Assembly: GCA_002483445.1 (NCBI GenBank)
Contig: DLHY01000167.1
Span: forward strand, 1-25,005
Direction of reading: 5' to 3'
Source of the DNA: Blastocatellia bacterium UBA7656
GTDB taxonomy: Bacteria; Acidobacteriota; Blastocatellia; UBA7656
Length of the DNA: 25,005 bases
The position numbers and the translations under genes were made by a program. Below the pieces are notes generated by a model. The model was not told the origin of the DNA. It was given only the letters and a program-made list of their open reading frames with translations, and ran no database searches. This document shows positions 1 to 6,380 of the stretch, one piece after another (the stretch's first letter is position 1; the number at the start of each line of letters is the position of its first letter).

Positions 1-939
1 AACGGAATGACTACGGGAGTGACGCAGGCTCGCGCGCTTGGAGCGCAGGCGGTTGCGTGCGCTTCGACCGGCAACACTTCGGCTTCGATGGCGGCTTACG
101 CTGCGCGAGCCGGGATGAATGCATTCGTCTTCATTCCGGCGGGACAGGTTGCCTACGGCAAGCTTTCGCAATCGCTCGAATACACGGCCAGGGTCATTCA
201 GATAGAAGGCAATTTCGACGACGCGATGCGGCTGGTGCGCGAGATAGCTCAAGAGACGGGCATCTATCTGCTTAATTCGATCAATCCGTTCCGGTTGGAA
301 GGGCAGAAAGCGATCATCATCGAAATGATGGAACAACTCTTCTGGCGCGCGCCCGACTGGATAGCAGTGCCGGGCGGCAATCTCGGAAATTCGTCTTCGT
401 TCGGCAAGGCGCTCCGTGAGCTTTACGATTCTGGTTTCATAGATAGGATGCCGCGAATCAGTGTCATTCAGGCCGAAGGAGCCGCGCCGTTTTATGATCT
501 GTTCGTCTCGTCGGACAAAAGCGCGCTCAGAAATATTGACCACCCCGCGACGCTTGCGACCGCGATAAAAATAGGCAGTCCCGTATCGTGGAAGAAAGCT
601 CTTCGCGCTCTCGCCTGGACTGATGGCGTGGTCGAGCGCGTGACGGAGCAGGAAATAGCTGACGCGAAAGCTGTGATCGGAAGCGATGGCATCGGGTGCG
701 AGCCTGCGTCTGCGGCCACGCTTGCCGGGATAAAAAAACTCGTAGCACGGGGAGTGATCGAAAAAAGCGCGAATGTGATGTCAGTGCTTACGGGCAATCT
801 GATGAAAGATGCTTCCTACACGGTCGATTATCATACTGACGCTCTCACATTCGAAGGACAGGCGATCAAAGGCAATTTCGCAAATCGCCCGGTACGTGTT
901 GCCGCCGATAAAAAAGAGATCGAGCGATTGATTCGCTGA
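1..939 (+). CDS. thrC: Threonine synthase, 5' end outside window
   Basis: This PLP enzyme converts O-phosphohomoserine to threonine in the cytoplasm. The reading frame is open to the left edge (N-G before the ATG at 7), so the ATG at 7 is internal and the real start, with the PLP lysine of the usual SFKDRG motif, lies upstream of the window. Visible family signatures are STGNTSASMAAYAAR, which contacts the cofactor, and the glycine-rich PLP phosphate loop VPGGNLGNSSSFGKAL. The 312 visible residues match the body of the roughly 350-residue ThrC of the Bacillus/actinobacterial type. The gene ends at a TGA at 937-939, followed by a palindromic repeat and a secreted-protein gene. No partner threonine gene is visible. 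Related fold-type II enzymes such as threonine dehydratase are less likely because of the GNTSAS motif. Confidence 0.9.
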   Translation, partial: NGMTTGVTQARALGAQAVACASTGNTSASMAAYAARAGMNAFVFIPAGQVAYGKLSQSLEYTARVIQIEGNFDDAMRLVREIAQETGIYLLNSINPFRLEGQKAIIIEMMEQLFWRAPDWIAVPGGNLGNSSSFGKALRELYDSGFIDRMPRISVIQAEGAAPFYDLFVSSDKSALRNIDHPATLATAIKIGSPVSWKKALRALAWTDGVVERVTEQEIADAKAVIGSDGIGCEPASAATLAGIKKLVARGVIEKSANVMSVLTGNLMKDASYTVDYHTDALTFEGQAIKGNFANRPVRVAADKKEIERLIR

Positions 940-951
940 GGAGTCCGTGAC

Positions 952-1042
952 GTACAACCGTCGGCCAGCCTGTTGACGCCCTGAAAGTACGAAAAGTGGA
1001 GAACCAGCAGGCTGGCCGACGGCTGTACCTTTTCTAAGGGGG
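952..1042. repeat. Long palindromic repeat, family A copy 1
   Basis: The arms 952-975 and 1005-1028 are reverse complements over 24 nt with two differences, and both contain the core GTCGGCCAGCCTG. The 29-nt centre and the right flank are also conserved in copy 3 (6060-6151). The right flank, which reads cttttctaagggggaaac, carries the Shine-Dalgarno of the gene starting at 1047. The element fits a REP/MITE-like dispersed palindrome. No coding capacity is apparent. Confidence 0.85.
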
Positions 1043-1046
1043 AAAC

Positions 1047-1484
1047 ATGAAAGCGAAACTCATTGTGCTTGGCGCGATGATTCTTGTTGCGGTCGCGTTT
1101 TCCAACGCCCGCTCGCAGCAGAAAGAACAGCCTTACGTTGTCGAATACTACTACAAGGCGAAATGGGGATATGCGGACGAGTTCCTGCGGCTGTTCAAAA
1201 AGAATCATTACCCGGCGCTGAAAAAGCAGATCGAGACGGGCCGCATACTCGAAGTCAGGGCCGAACGCCCGCGCTATCACACGACCGAAGACGGGCGGTG
1301 GGATTATCGCGTGACGATAGTTTTCAAAAACGCCTCGGTCGCCATGGATTCGAGCGGCGAGGACGCGATAATCCGTCAGCTTTATCCCGATCAGGAAACC
1401 TTCCGCCGCGAGGAGCAGCGACGTTTTGAAATACTCCTCGCGCACTGGGATGTTCCTGTGGTCAGCGCGTCGCTCGATCAATGA
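1047..1484 (+). CDS. Small secreted protein, unknown function
   Basis: The predicted protein has 145 residues. It starts with a lysine pair and a hydrophobic stretch (about residues 3-18) followed by NARSQQ, a plausible Sec signal peptide with cleavage near residue 23. The mature part is rich in Tyr, Lys and Arg and contains YVVEYYYKAKWGYADEFLRL; this pattern of short beta strand, Trp/Tyr and helix recalls dimeric alpha-beta barrel proteins, but no family is recognised with confidence. The start is supported by a strong Shine-Dalgarno (aaggggg, 1037-1043) that is part of palindromic repeat copy 1. The gene appears to stand alone between thrC and the peptidase pair. A periplasmic location is inferred from the signal peptide only. 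Confidence 0.75.
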   Translation: MKAKLIVLGAMILVAVAFSNARSQQKEQPYVVEYYYKAKWGYADEFLRLFKKNHYPALKKQIETGRILEVRAERPRYHTTEDGRWDYRVTIVFKNASVAMDSSGEDAIIRQLYPDQETFRREEQRRFEILLAHWDVPVVSASLDQ

Positions 1485-1545
1485 GTGGAAGTCTTTTTTG
1501 TAGTTCGCCGATTCGTTTTCTGATACGATTTTTCAGGTGATAGTT

Positions 1546-1845
1546 ATGAGCGCGCTGACATCTCCGCAACTTTCCGTCCCCACGGCTGAAGACGCGATTG
1601 AGGCGGTCAATCGATGGTTGCATCGCGAAGTAGGCATGGCTGTGCATACGACTACTGCCCGCTTCGATCAGTCGACTTTTTACTGGCATCTTCCCATAGA
1701 GCTTGCCTACGCTTCTCGCGGCACTCTGGGAGTTGTGGGCGATTTATACATTCACGCTGCCACTGGCGAGTTTGCCGGTCACCCTGATGCCGAAGAGTTG
1801 ATTCGAAGGGCAGAGGCTCTTGCTGCCGCCTGCGGGATCGATTGA
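1546..1845 (+). CDS. Small PepSY-like protein paired with a cysteine peptidase
   Basis: This 99-residue protein has no signal peptide. A longer frame from a GTG at 1537 exists, but the ATG at 1546 is preferred because AGGTGA at 1535-1540 lies five bases upstream. Residues 15-40 look helical (AEDAIEAVNRWLHREVG). The second half, with FYWHLPIELAYASRGTLG and VVGDLYIHAATGEFAG, resembles the strand-turn-strand signature of PepSY domains (G-x-V/L-x-V/I-x-A-x-TGE). The stop codon overlaps the start of the next gene by one base (TGATG), so the two are almost certainly co-translated. PepSY and related propeptide domains often inhibit or chaperone peptidases, so a role as inhibitor or partner of the downstream peptidase is inferred. 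The family match is by eye and tentative. Confidence 0.7.
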   Translation: MSALTSPQLSVPTAEDAIEAVNRWLHREVGMAVHTTTARFDQSTFYWHLPIELAYASRGTLGVVGDLYIHAATGEFAGHPDAEELIRRAEALAAACGID

Positions 1846-2291
1846 TGTTGACCTGGTATGCTCAGGAGCATCCTGCCTCTTGCGTCGCTGCGTGCGTAAG
1901 AATGGTTCTTTCGAGTTTCTTCGAAAACCCAACGGAAGCCGAGGTGCGCGACATACTCGGCCATCCACGACTGGGAATAACTTTGACGGCTGCGCGCGCG
2001 CGACTTGTTCAAGCAGAATTCAAAGCCTCCCTTGAATGCGAATGGAGCCTGCACGATATTCGAGACGCACTCATTCAAGGTCACTATCCTATTGTTGGAG
2101 TAGAGCGGCACGTGCTTGGGTACGCGCCCGCATCACATGCCATCTTATTGAGCAAAATAACAAGCAGGCAGGTGAGCGCACTCGATCCGTTCATCGGGCC
2201 GCAGCAACAAAGGTATGGACTTCAAGCTTTCGAATTGGCCTGGAAACTCTCCGGTAAAGAAGCCCTGCTTATATACTCAGCAGGGTCATAA
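1845..2291 (+). CDS. Papain-like (C39-like) cysteine peptidase
   Basis: The product has 148 residues. Starting at the ATG that overlaps the upstream stop, it reads MLTWYAQEHPASCVAACVRM, which has the Gln...Cys arrangement of C39/papain-like peptidases: candidate oxyanion Gln7, nucleophile Cys13, His98 in ASHAILL and Asp114 in ALDPF. The length matches a bare C39-type catalytic domain, which in transporters is fused to an ABC exporter and cleaves double-glycine leaders. No transporter or leader peptide gene is adjacent here. There is no signal peptide, so it is probably cytoplasmic. It is translationally coupled to the preceding PepSY-like protein. A TTG three bases upstream is a weaker start. 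The substrate is unknown. The family is fairly clear from the spacing of the catalytic residues. Confidence 0.78.
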   Translation: MLTWYAQEHPASCVAACVRMVLSSFFENPTEAEVRDILGHPRLGITLTAARARLVQAEFKASLECEWSLHDIRDALIQGHYPIVGVERHVLGYAPASHAILLSKITSRQVSALDPFIGPQQQRYGLQAFELAWKLSGKEALLIYSAGS

Positions 2292-2292
2292 A

Positions 2293-2401
2293 CTGCGCTT
2301 TTGTGGGTCGTAATCGTACAACCGTCGGCCAGCCTGTTGCCGCATTTCACAACAGGCTGGCAGCCTGTTGTACGATTTTAGCCCCGTTGCCAAAAGCGCA
2401 G
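2293..2401. repeat. Palindromic repeat family A copy 2 inside an outer inverted repeat
   Basis: The inner part 2316-2373 shares its left arm (aaccgtcggccagcctgttg) with copy 1 and folds through CCAGCCTGTTG/CAACAGGCTGG plus terminal GTACA/TGTAC. It is enclosed by a perfect 11-bp inverted repeat, CTGCGCTTTTG at 2293-2303 and CAAAAGCGCAG at 2391-2401. It begins two bases after the peptidase stop codon. Unlike copies 1 and 3 it is not followed by a gene start, so it may serve as a 3' end structure or terminator. The remaining stretch to 2551 shows nothing convincing. Confidence 0.75.
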
Positions 2402-2551
2402 ATTATGCCCGTTGGCAGTATAGAGTCTCCTCCCAGCCATTGATTCACTGATCGCTCCAGGAAAAAGAGGAAACCCATGAGCAGTGCGGCTCAATTCGCG
2501 CAGATCGCTCGTCACAATCAGGCCGACAGCCCACTGCGCTTTCGCGACCTT

Positions 2552-3349
2552 TTACGTTTCCTCTCCGCCTTCGCCCTTGCTGCCTCCGAATTTCATGGGG
2601 ATCAGCATCGAGACCCGCTTTCGATACTGCTCGTAATTGTCGCCGTGCGCCCGCATCAGATCGCGCTCTTCAAACTGGATGGCCAGAATCATATAGACGG
2701 TCGTCATAACAGCGAAGAACAGATGGCCCATCGTCATGCGCGGCGTCGCCCAGAAAGCTATCATGAATCCGAGCATGATAGGGTGTCGCACGACTTTATA
2801 AAACATCGGCTTCCTGAAAGCAGGCGGCGGACACTCCTGACCTTTGAAGAAACAGTAAGCCTGTCTCAGCCCGAACAGATCGAAATGATTTATGAGAAAC
2901 GTCGAGACCAGAACCATCAGCCAGCCAAACCAGAACAGAAGCTGAAGTATGATTCGACCCGTCGAGTTTTCAACATCCCACGCGACGCGGGCCAGTCCCA
3001 TAGGTCGCCATTGCCAGAAGAGCAGCAACAGCAGGAGACTCGCTATCAATACATAAGTGCTGCGTTCAAGAAGCGGCGGGACTGCCTTCGTCCATATCTT
3101 TTTGAACCACGGGCGAGCCATCACGCTGTGCTGGATGGCGAAGAGCGCAAGCAGGACGATATCGATACTCAGCCTCTCGATAAAAGAACCTCCGAGCGGG
3201 GAAATATCTATCGATCTCGGAACGATGAGAGGCTTACCCGGCCCGTAGAGATTGCCGCCTCCCACGAAGCCTATCGCGTAGAGAAAGGTTCCGAAAAAGA
3301 TCAGATAGCACAATATCCCGTAGACGAACCCCAGAAGTCTGGCAAACAT
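2552..3349 (-). CDS. mddA: Methanethiol S-methyltransferase (MddA/NnrU-like)
   Basis: This 265-residue integral membrane protein has hydrophobic segments at about 8-28, 60-76, 98-114, 132-154 and 192-224. It belongs to the isoprenylcysteine carboxyl methyltransferase-like superfamily: RHPIMLGF at 188-195 and EERDLMRAHGDNYEQYRKRV at 227-246 form the SAM-binding C-terminal signature. The N-terminal half (YLIFFGTFLYAIGFVGG, FAIQHSVMARPWFK) and INHFDLFGLRQ at 153-163 resemble MddA, which methylates methanethiol to dimethyl sulfide. The start is backed by aaggagaaggagaac directly upstream. It is divergent from nfeD across 331 bases. The substrate is assigned from recalled family resemblance; another small-thiol methyltransferase of the group is possible. 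Confidence 0.75.
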   Translation of the reverse strand: MFARLLGFVYGILCYLIFFGTFLYAIGFVGGGNLYGPGKPLIVPRSIDISPLGGSFIERLSIDIVLLALFAIQHSVMARPWFKKIWTKAVPPLLERSTYVLIASLLLLLLFWQWRPMGLARVAWDVENSTGRIILQLLFWFGWLMVLVSTFLINHFDLFGLRQAYCFFKGQECPPPAFRKPMFYKVVRHPIMLGFMIAFWATPRMTMGHLFFAVMTTVYMILAIQFEERDLMRAHGDNYEQYRKRVSMLIPMKFGGSKGEGGEET

Positions 3350-3546
3350 GTTCTCCTTCTCCTTTGCTGGAAAATTCCGGTCGCTGCCGGTGAACTATGG
3401 ATGAATGCGCACATCATAACTTGCCTCCATGAATTCGAAGCGGATAAAACAATCTGCCTGCCCGCGGAAAATATTTGCCTGTAGTTTACACCGACGCGCT
3501 GCGGTGTCAAATCAACTCGGCTGATCTTTCCGACAACTTCTCACTC

Positions 3547-3642
3547 ATCGGTGAAGGTGATAAAATCTCGCCGCCTCATTGAAGTCAGACAGAGTTCTGC
3601 GGGCGCGTCTTTTGCGCCGCAGGTAAGCGGCCCTTCACCGAT
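3547..3642 (+). promoter_or_regulatory. Inverted-repeat leader upstream of nfeD
   Basis: A perfect 11-bp inverted repeat (ATCGGTGAAGG at 3547-3557, CCTTCACCGAT at 3632-3642) encloses 74 nt that contain a second hairpin, CTGCGG-g-CGC / GCG-CCGCAG at 3597-3622 with a 7-nt loop. The nfeD start follows 38 nt later. A possible promoter (TTCTCA 3538-3543, 17-nt spacer, TAAAAT 3561-3566) overlaps the left arm. The arms could therefore be two operator half-sites, or, if transcription starts further upstream, a structured RNA leader. The rest of the mddA-nfeD gap (3350-3546) shows only the mddA ribosome binding site. Confidence 0.45.
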
Positions 3643-3680
3643 CATCAGAGCCGCTCATCGCCTGATCATAAGGAGATGCT

Positions 3681-4259
3681 ATGGATTCGCTTTCACCACT
3701 GACGGTGTTTCTCGCCATCGGAGCCATAGGGTTTCTCTTCGTGCTGATCTCTTTTCTCTTCGGCGAGATATTCGAGGGTCTCGATTTCGGCCACGATGCC
3801 GACCACGATTTCGGCCACGAGGGACCGGGCCTTATCAGCGCGCGGGTTATCAGCATATTCGTAACGGCCTTCGGCGGATTCGGAGCCATAGCCGTGAGCG
3901 AGGGGCTGGGGCCTCTGGCAGGCTCGATTGTAGGACTTGCGGGAGGCGTCGCCCTCGGCGCGGTTGTTTATTACTTCGCCCGCTTTCTCTACTCGCAGCA
4001 GGCGTCGAGCGACATCACGTCGGAAGACCTCATAGGCATGACGGCTGAGGTGGTTATCAGCATTCCGGCAGGAGACGCCGGACAGGTGCGCTGCATAGTG
4101 GGCGAGAGCATGATCGATAAAATCGCCCGGTCGAAAGACGGATCGCCGATACCTCATAACTCGCTTGTAAGAATAGAAGAAATCTCAGGCGAAAGCGTCA
4201 TAGTAGTTCCCTTGCCCGCAGTCGGCACAGAACGCGGGCTGTTCTCTAACGTGGAATAG
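3681..4259 (+). CDS. NfeD-like membrane protein with OB-fold tail
   Basis: This 192-residue protein has three membrane segments (about 7-29, 53-73, 78-103) and a C-terminal soluble beta domain (about 114-185; EDLIGMTAEVVISIPAGDAGQVRC). That is the layout of short NfeD proteins (YuaF type), partners of flotillins in membrane microdomain organisation. The start is fixed by aaggagatgct at 3670-3680. A His/Asp-rich loop, DFGHDADHDFGHE at about 35-47, sits between the first two membrane segments and could bind metal or protons. The flotillin gene follows after 165 bases occupied by a heptamer repeat, the usual nfeD-floT operon order. There is no serine-protease ClpP-like domain, so it is not the long NfeD class. 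Confidence 0.85.
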   Translation: MDSLSPLTVFLAIGAIGFLFVLISFLFGEIFEGLDFGHDADHDFGHEGPGLISARVISIFVTAFGGFGAIAVSEGLGPLAGSIVGLAGGVALGAVVYYFARFLYSQQASSDITSEDLIGMTAEVVISIPAGDAGQVRCIVGESMIDKIARSKDGSPIPHNSLVRIEEISGESVIVVPLPAVGTERGLFSNVE

Positions 4260-4260
4260 G

Positions 4261-4404
4261 AGTCAGGGGTCAGAAGTCAGAAGTCAGAAGTCAGAAGTCA
4301 GAAGTCAGAAGTCAGAAGTCAGAAGTCAGAAGTCAGAAGTCAGAGGTCAGAAGTCAGAAGTCAGATGTTCCGACTCTCGACTCCAGACTCCAGACTCTCG
4401 ACTC
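4261..4404. repeat. Heptanucleotide tandem array with inverted second half
   Basis: There are fifteen exact-period units of AGTCAGA at 4261-4365; only units 1, 2 and 13 differ, each by one base. After six bases a second period-7 block follows at 4372-4404: GACTCTC, GACTCCA, GACTCCA, GACTCTC, GACTC. Each GACT is complementary to the AGTC of the first block at the same 7-base period, so the two blocks could pair. The array fills the nfeD-flotillin gap and ends just before the flotillin ribosome binding site. It resembles the short tandemly repeated repetitive (STRR) heptamers known from cyanobacteria. Confidence 0.95.
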
Positions 4405-4424
4405 GAAGGATAGGAGGCGTGACA

Positions 4425-5981
4425 ATGGATAACCTTTCTTTGATCATACCGGCTGTAGGCGGGGTAGTGGTGACGCTGCTAATCATTTTGTGGCTCTTCA
4501 GTTCGAACTACATCAAGGTGCCGCCAAACACCGCAGCCGTTTTTTCGGGCCGCAAGCGCAAACTTCCCGATGGCCGGATAGTGGGCTATCGCATGATCAA
4601 GGGCGGCGCGGCGCTGAGGATTCCGGTGCTTGAAAAAGTCGATTACCTCGCGCTCAACCTCATAACCATCCCGCTTGAGATACGCCGCGCTTATACGCTC
4701 AAGGGCGTGCCGGTCTCTGTGAAGGCAGTCGCCAACGTCAAGATCAAAGGCGATGACATCTCGCTTCAGGCCGCATCCGAGCGATTCTTAGGTATGTCCC
4801 AGGTCGAAGTTCAAAAGATTATATTTCAGACTCTCGAAGGCCACCTGCGCGCTATCCTCGGCACGCTCACGGTCGAAGAGATAAACAATGACCGCCAGAG
4901 CTTCGCGCAAAAACTCACGAGTGAAGCGGCCTCCGACCTTGAGCGAATGGGCATAGGCGTCGATGTTCTCATCATTCAGGAGATCAGCGACGAGGAAGGC
5001 TATCTCGACGCGCTCGGGAAAAAACGGACGGCAGAAGTAAAACGCGACGCGCAGATAGGCGAAGCGGAAGCCACGCGCGATTCGAAGATTCAGGCTTCGC
5101 TCGCCATGCAGGAAGGAGAAAAGGTCAAGCTCGACACCGAGGCGAATATCTCCCTGGCCCAACGCGACTTGGAAGTCAAGAAGGCTCAGTATCAAGCTGA
5201 AGTCGAGAAGGAACGCGCCACAGCCGAACAATCCGGCCCGCTCTCATCGGCGAAAGCGCGACAGTCTGTGGTCGCTGAAGAAGTGCGCATCGAAAGGATT
5301 CGCACTCAGGAACAGATCGCCGTTCAGGAGCAGGAAATTCTGCGACGCGAAAAAGAGCTTGAAGCAACCATAGTCAGACCCGCCGATGCTGCGCGCACCG
5401 CTGCCGTTCTCAAGGCCGAAGCCGCAAAGCAGTCTGCCATTCTCGAAGCTGAAGGAAGACGGGCCTCGCTCATAGCCATAGCCGAAGCCGAGCAGGAACG
5501 CTTGAGAAAAGAAGGTCAGGGACGCGCGGCGGCTATCGAGGCGGAAGGCAGAGCCGAAGCCGCGAAGATCGAAGCGATGGGACTGGCTCAGGCGAAGGCC
5601 ATCGAAGCGCAGGGACTAGCAGAAGCTACGGCTATTGAGAAAAAAGCCGAAGCTTGGCAACAGTTCAACGAAGCCGCGAGACTTCAGACCATACTCGAAA
5701 AGCTCCCGGCTATTCTTCAGGCGACGGCTCCGGTGTTTGGCGCGGTTGCGGCTCCGCTTGGCAATATCGATAAAGTGGTGGTCATCGAGCAGGGCAATGG
5801 CGGCGGGCAGAGCGGCATCAGCCGTTTCGCTTCGACCGCGCCCTCGGTCATATTCGGCCTGTTGCAGCAGCTTGAATCATTAGGAATCAACGTGCCGAGT
5901 ATGCTCGCGCAGCTTGGCATTCAGTCAGATTCCAAGTCGGAAGAAAAGACCGTAACCGTAGAGCCGATAGATGAAAAGTGA
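4425..5981 (+). CDS. floT: Flotillin-like SPFH-domain scaffold protein
   Basis: This 518-residue protein has one N-terminal membrane anchor (about 7-26), an SPFH/band-7 domain (about 30-210; YIKVPPNTAAVF, VSVKAVANVKIKGD, DVLIIQEISDEEGYLDALGKKR) and a long Glu/Ala-rich coiled coil (about 200-435) with many EAE, AEA and AEAAKIEA repeats. The C-terminal tail (GLLQQLESLGINVPSMLAQLGI) is short and hydrophobic. This is the flotillin layout; such proteins oligomerise under the membrane and are coupled to NfeD, whose gene lies just upstream. An ATG at 4365 would add 20 residues read through the heptamer array, but aggataggagg at 4408-4415 places the start at 4425. The neighbour and the length support flotillin over HflK/HflC or stomatin. 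Confidence 0.92.
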   Translation: MDNLSLIIPAVGGVVVTLLIILWLFSSNYIKVPPNTAAVFSGRKRKLPDGRIVGYRMIKGGAALRIPVLEKVDYLALNLITIPLEIRRAYTLKGVPVSVKAVANVKIKGDDISLQAASERFLGMSQVEVQKIIFQTLEGHLRAILGTLTVEEINNDRQSFAQKLTSEAASDLERMGIGVDVLIIQEISDEEGYLDALGKKRTAEVKRDAQIGEAEATRDSKIQASLAMQEGEKVKLDTEANISLAQRDLEVKKAQYQAEVEKERATAEQSGPLSSAKARQSVVAEEVRIERIRTQEQIAVQEQEILRREKELEATIVRPADAARTAAVLKAEAAKQSAILEAEGRRASLIAIAEAEQERLRKEGQGRAAAIEAEGRAEAAKIEAMGLAQAKAIEAQGLAEATAIEKKAEAWQQFNEAARLQTILEKLPAILQATAPVFGAVAAPLGNIDKVVVIEQGNGGGQSGISRFASTAPSVIFGLLQQLESLGINVPSMLAQLGIQSDSKSEEKTVTVEPIDEK

Positions 5982-5987
5982 TCTGTT

Positions 5988-6036
5988 GAGCGCAGGCCGT
6001 GTTCGACGTCTCCGATTCGCGCGCAAGCCTGCGCTC
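5988..6036 (+). terminator. Hairpin after flotillin, possible terminator
   Basis: GAGCGCAGGC at 5988-5997 and GCCTGCGCTC at 6027-6036 form a perfect 10-bp stem with a 29-nt loop, starting six bases after the flotillin stop. The T-rich ttcgtttta follows the stem. The loop is long for a classic intrinsic terminator, so confidence is limited. Confidence 0.45.
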
Positions 6037-6059
6037 TTCGTTTTACAGGAGTTTGAGAT

Positions 6060-6151
6060 GTAGAACCGTCGGCCAGCCTGTTCACGCGCGGAAAGTATGA
6101 AAATTCGAGATACAGCAGGCTGGCAGCCCGCTGTACCTTTTCTGAGGGGAA
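6060..6151. repeat. Long palindromic repeat, family A copy 3
   Basis: The left arm contains aaccgtcggccagcctg (6064-6080) and the right arm cagcaggctggcagccc (6113-6129), ending in CTGTACC. Centre and flanks match copy 1 (gaaagta, gaaaa, gaga in register). The conserved right flank ccttttctgaggggaaga runs into the ribosome binding site of the gene at 6156, exactly as in copy 1. Confidence 0.85.
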
Positions 6152-6155
6152 GAGT

Positions 6156-6377
6156 ATGCCGTTGAGCGCGATTGTCGAAGGCATAATCGAAATCATCGTC
6201 GAATTTTTCTTCGAGGTATTCGTTCATTTTTTCGTCCGAGGATTGGGCTTCGTTATTATCAAAGCAGCCACGCTGGGCAGGGCGAATGTTGATGTGATGA
6301 GCGGCGCCTCGCTGGCAGTAGGCATTCTCGCGTGGATACTGATATTTTTCGGCGCGTACAAACTCTGGCTGGCATGA
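6156..6377 (+). CDS. Small membrane protein, unknown function
   Basis: This 73-residue protein is mostly hydrophobic. Residues 5-40 (IVEGIIEIIVEFFFEVFVHFFVRGLGFVII) form one long amphipathic or membrane helix region, and residues 51-72 (SLAVGILAWILIFFGAYKLWLA) form a clear second membrane segment. The start is supported by gagggga five to ten bases upstream, part of palindromic repeat copy 3. It lies downstream of flotillin, separated by a possible terminator, and converges with the HerA-type ATPase gene with only three bases between the two stop codons. Nothing identifies a function; the flotillin context permits but does not show a membrane-microdomain role. Confidence 0.7.
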   Translation: MPLSAIVEGIIEIIVEFFFEVFVHFFVRGLGFVIIKAATLGRANVDVMSGASLAVGILAWILIFFGAYKLWLA

Positions 6378-6380
6378 AAT

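Noticed and set aside
831..1481. 216-residue minus-strand frame resembling a frame near 6.0 kb
   Set aside because: The shared peptide-level similarity comes only from palindromic repeat copies 1 and 3, not from a protein family.
2477..3484. 335-residue plus-strand open frame
   Set aside because: It lies antisense to mddA, has no family-like motifs and is rich in Arg/His/Gln as expected of a shadow frame; its Shine-Dalgarno-like upstream sequence is probably chance.
4261..4365. Heptamer array as a CRISPR-like array
   Set aside because: Units are 7 bp with no spacers and no cas genes nearby.
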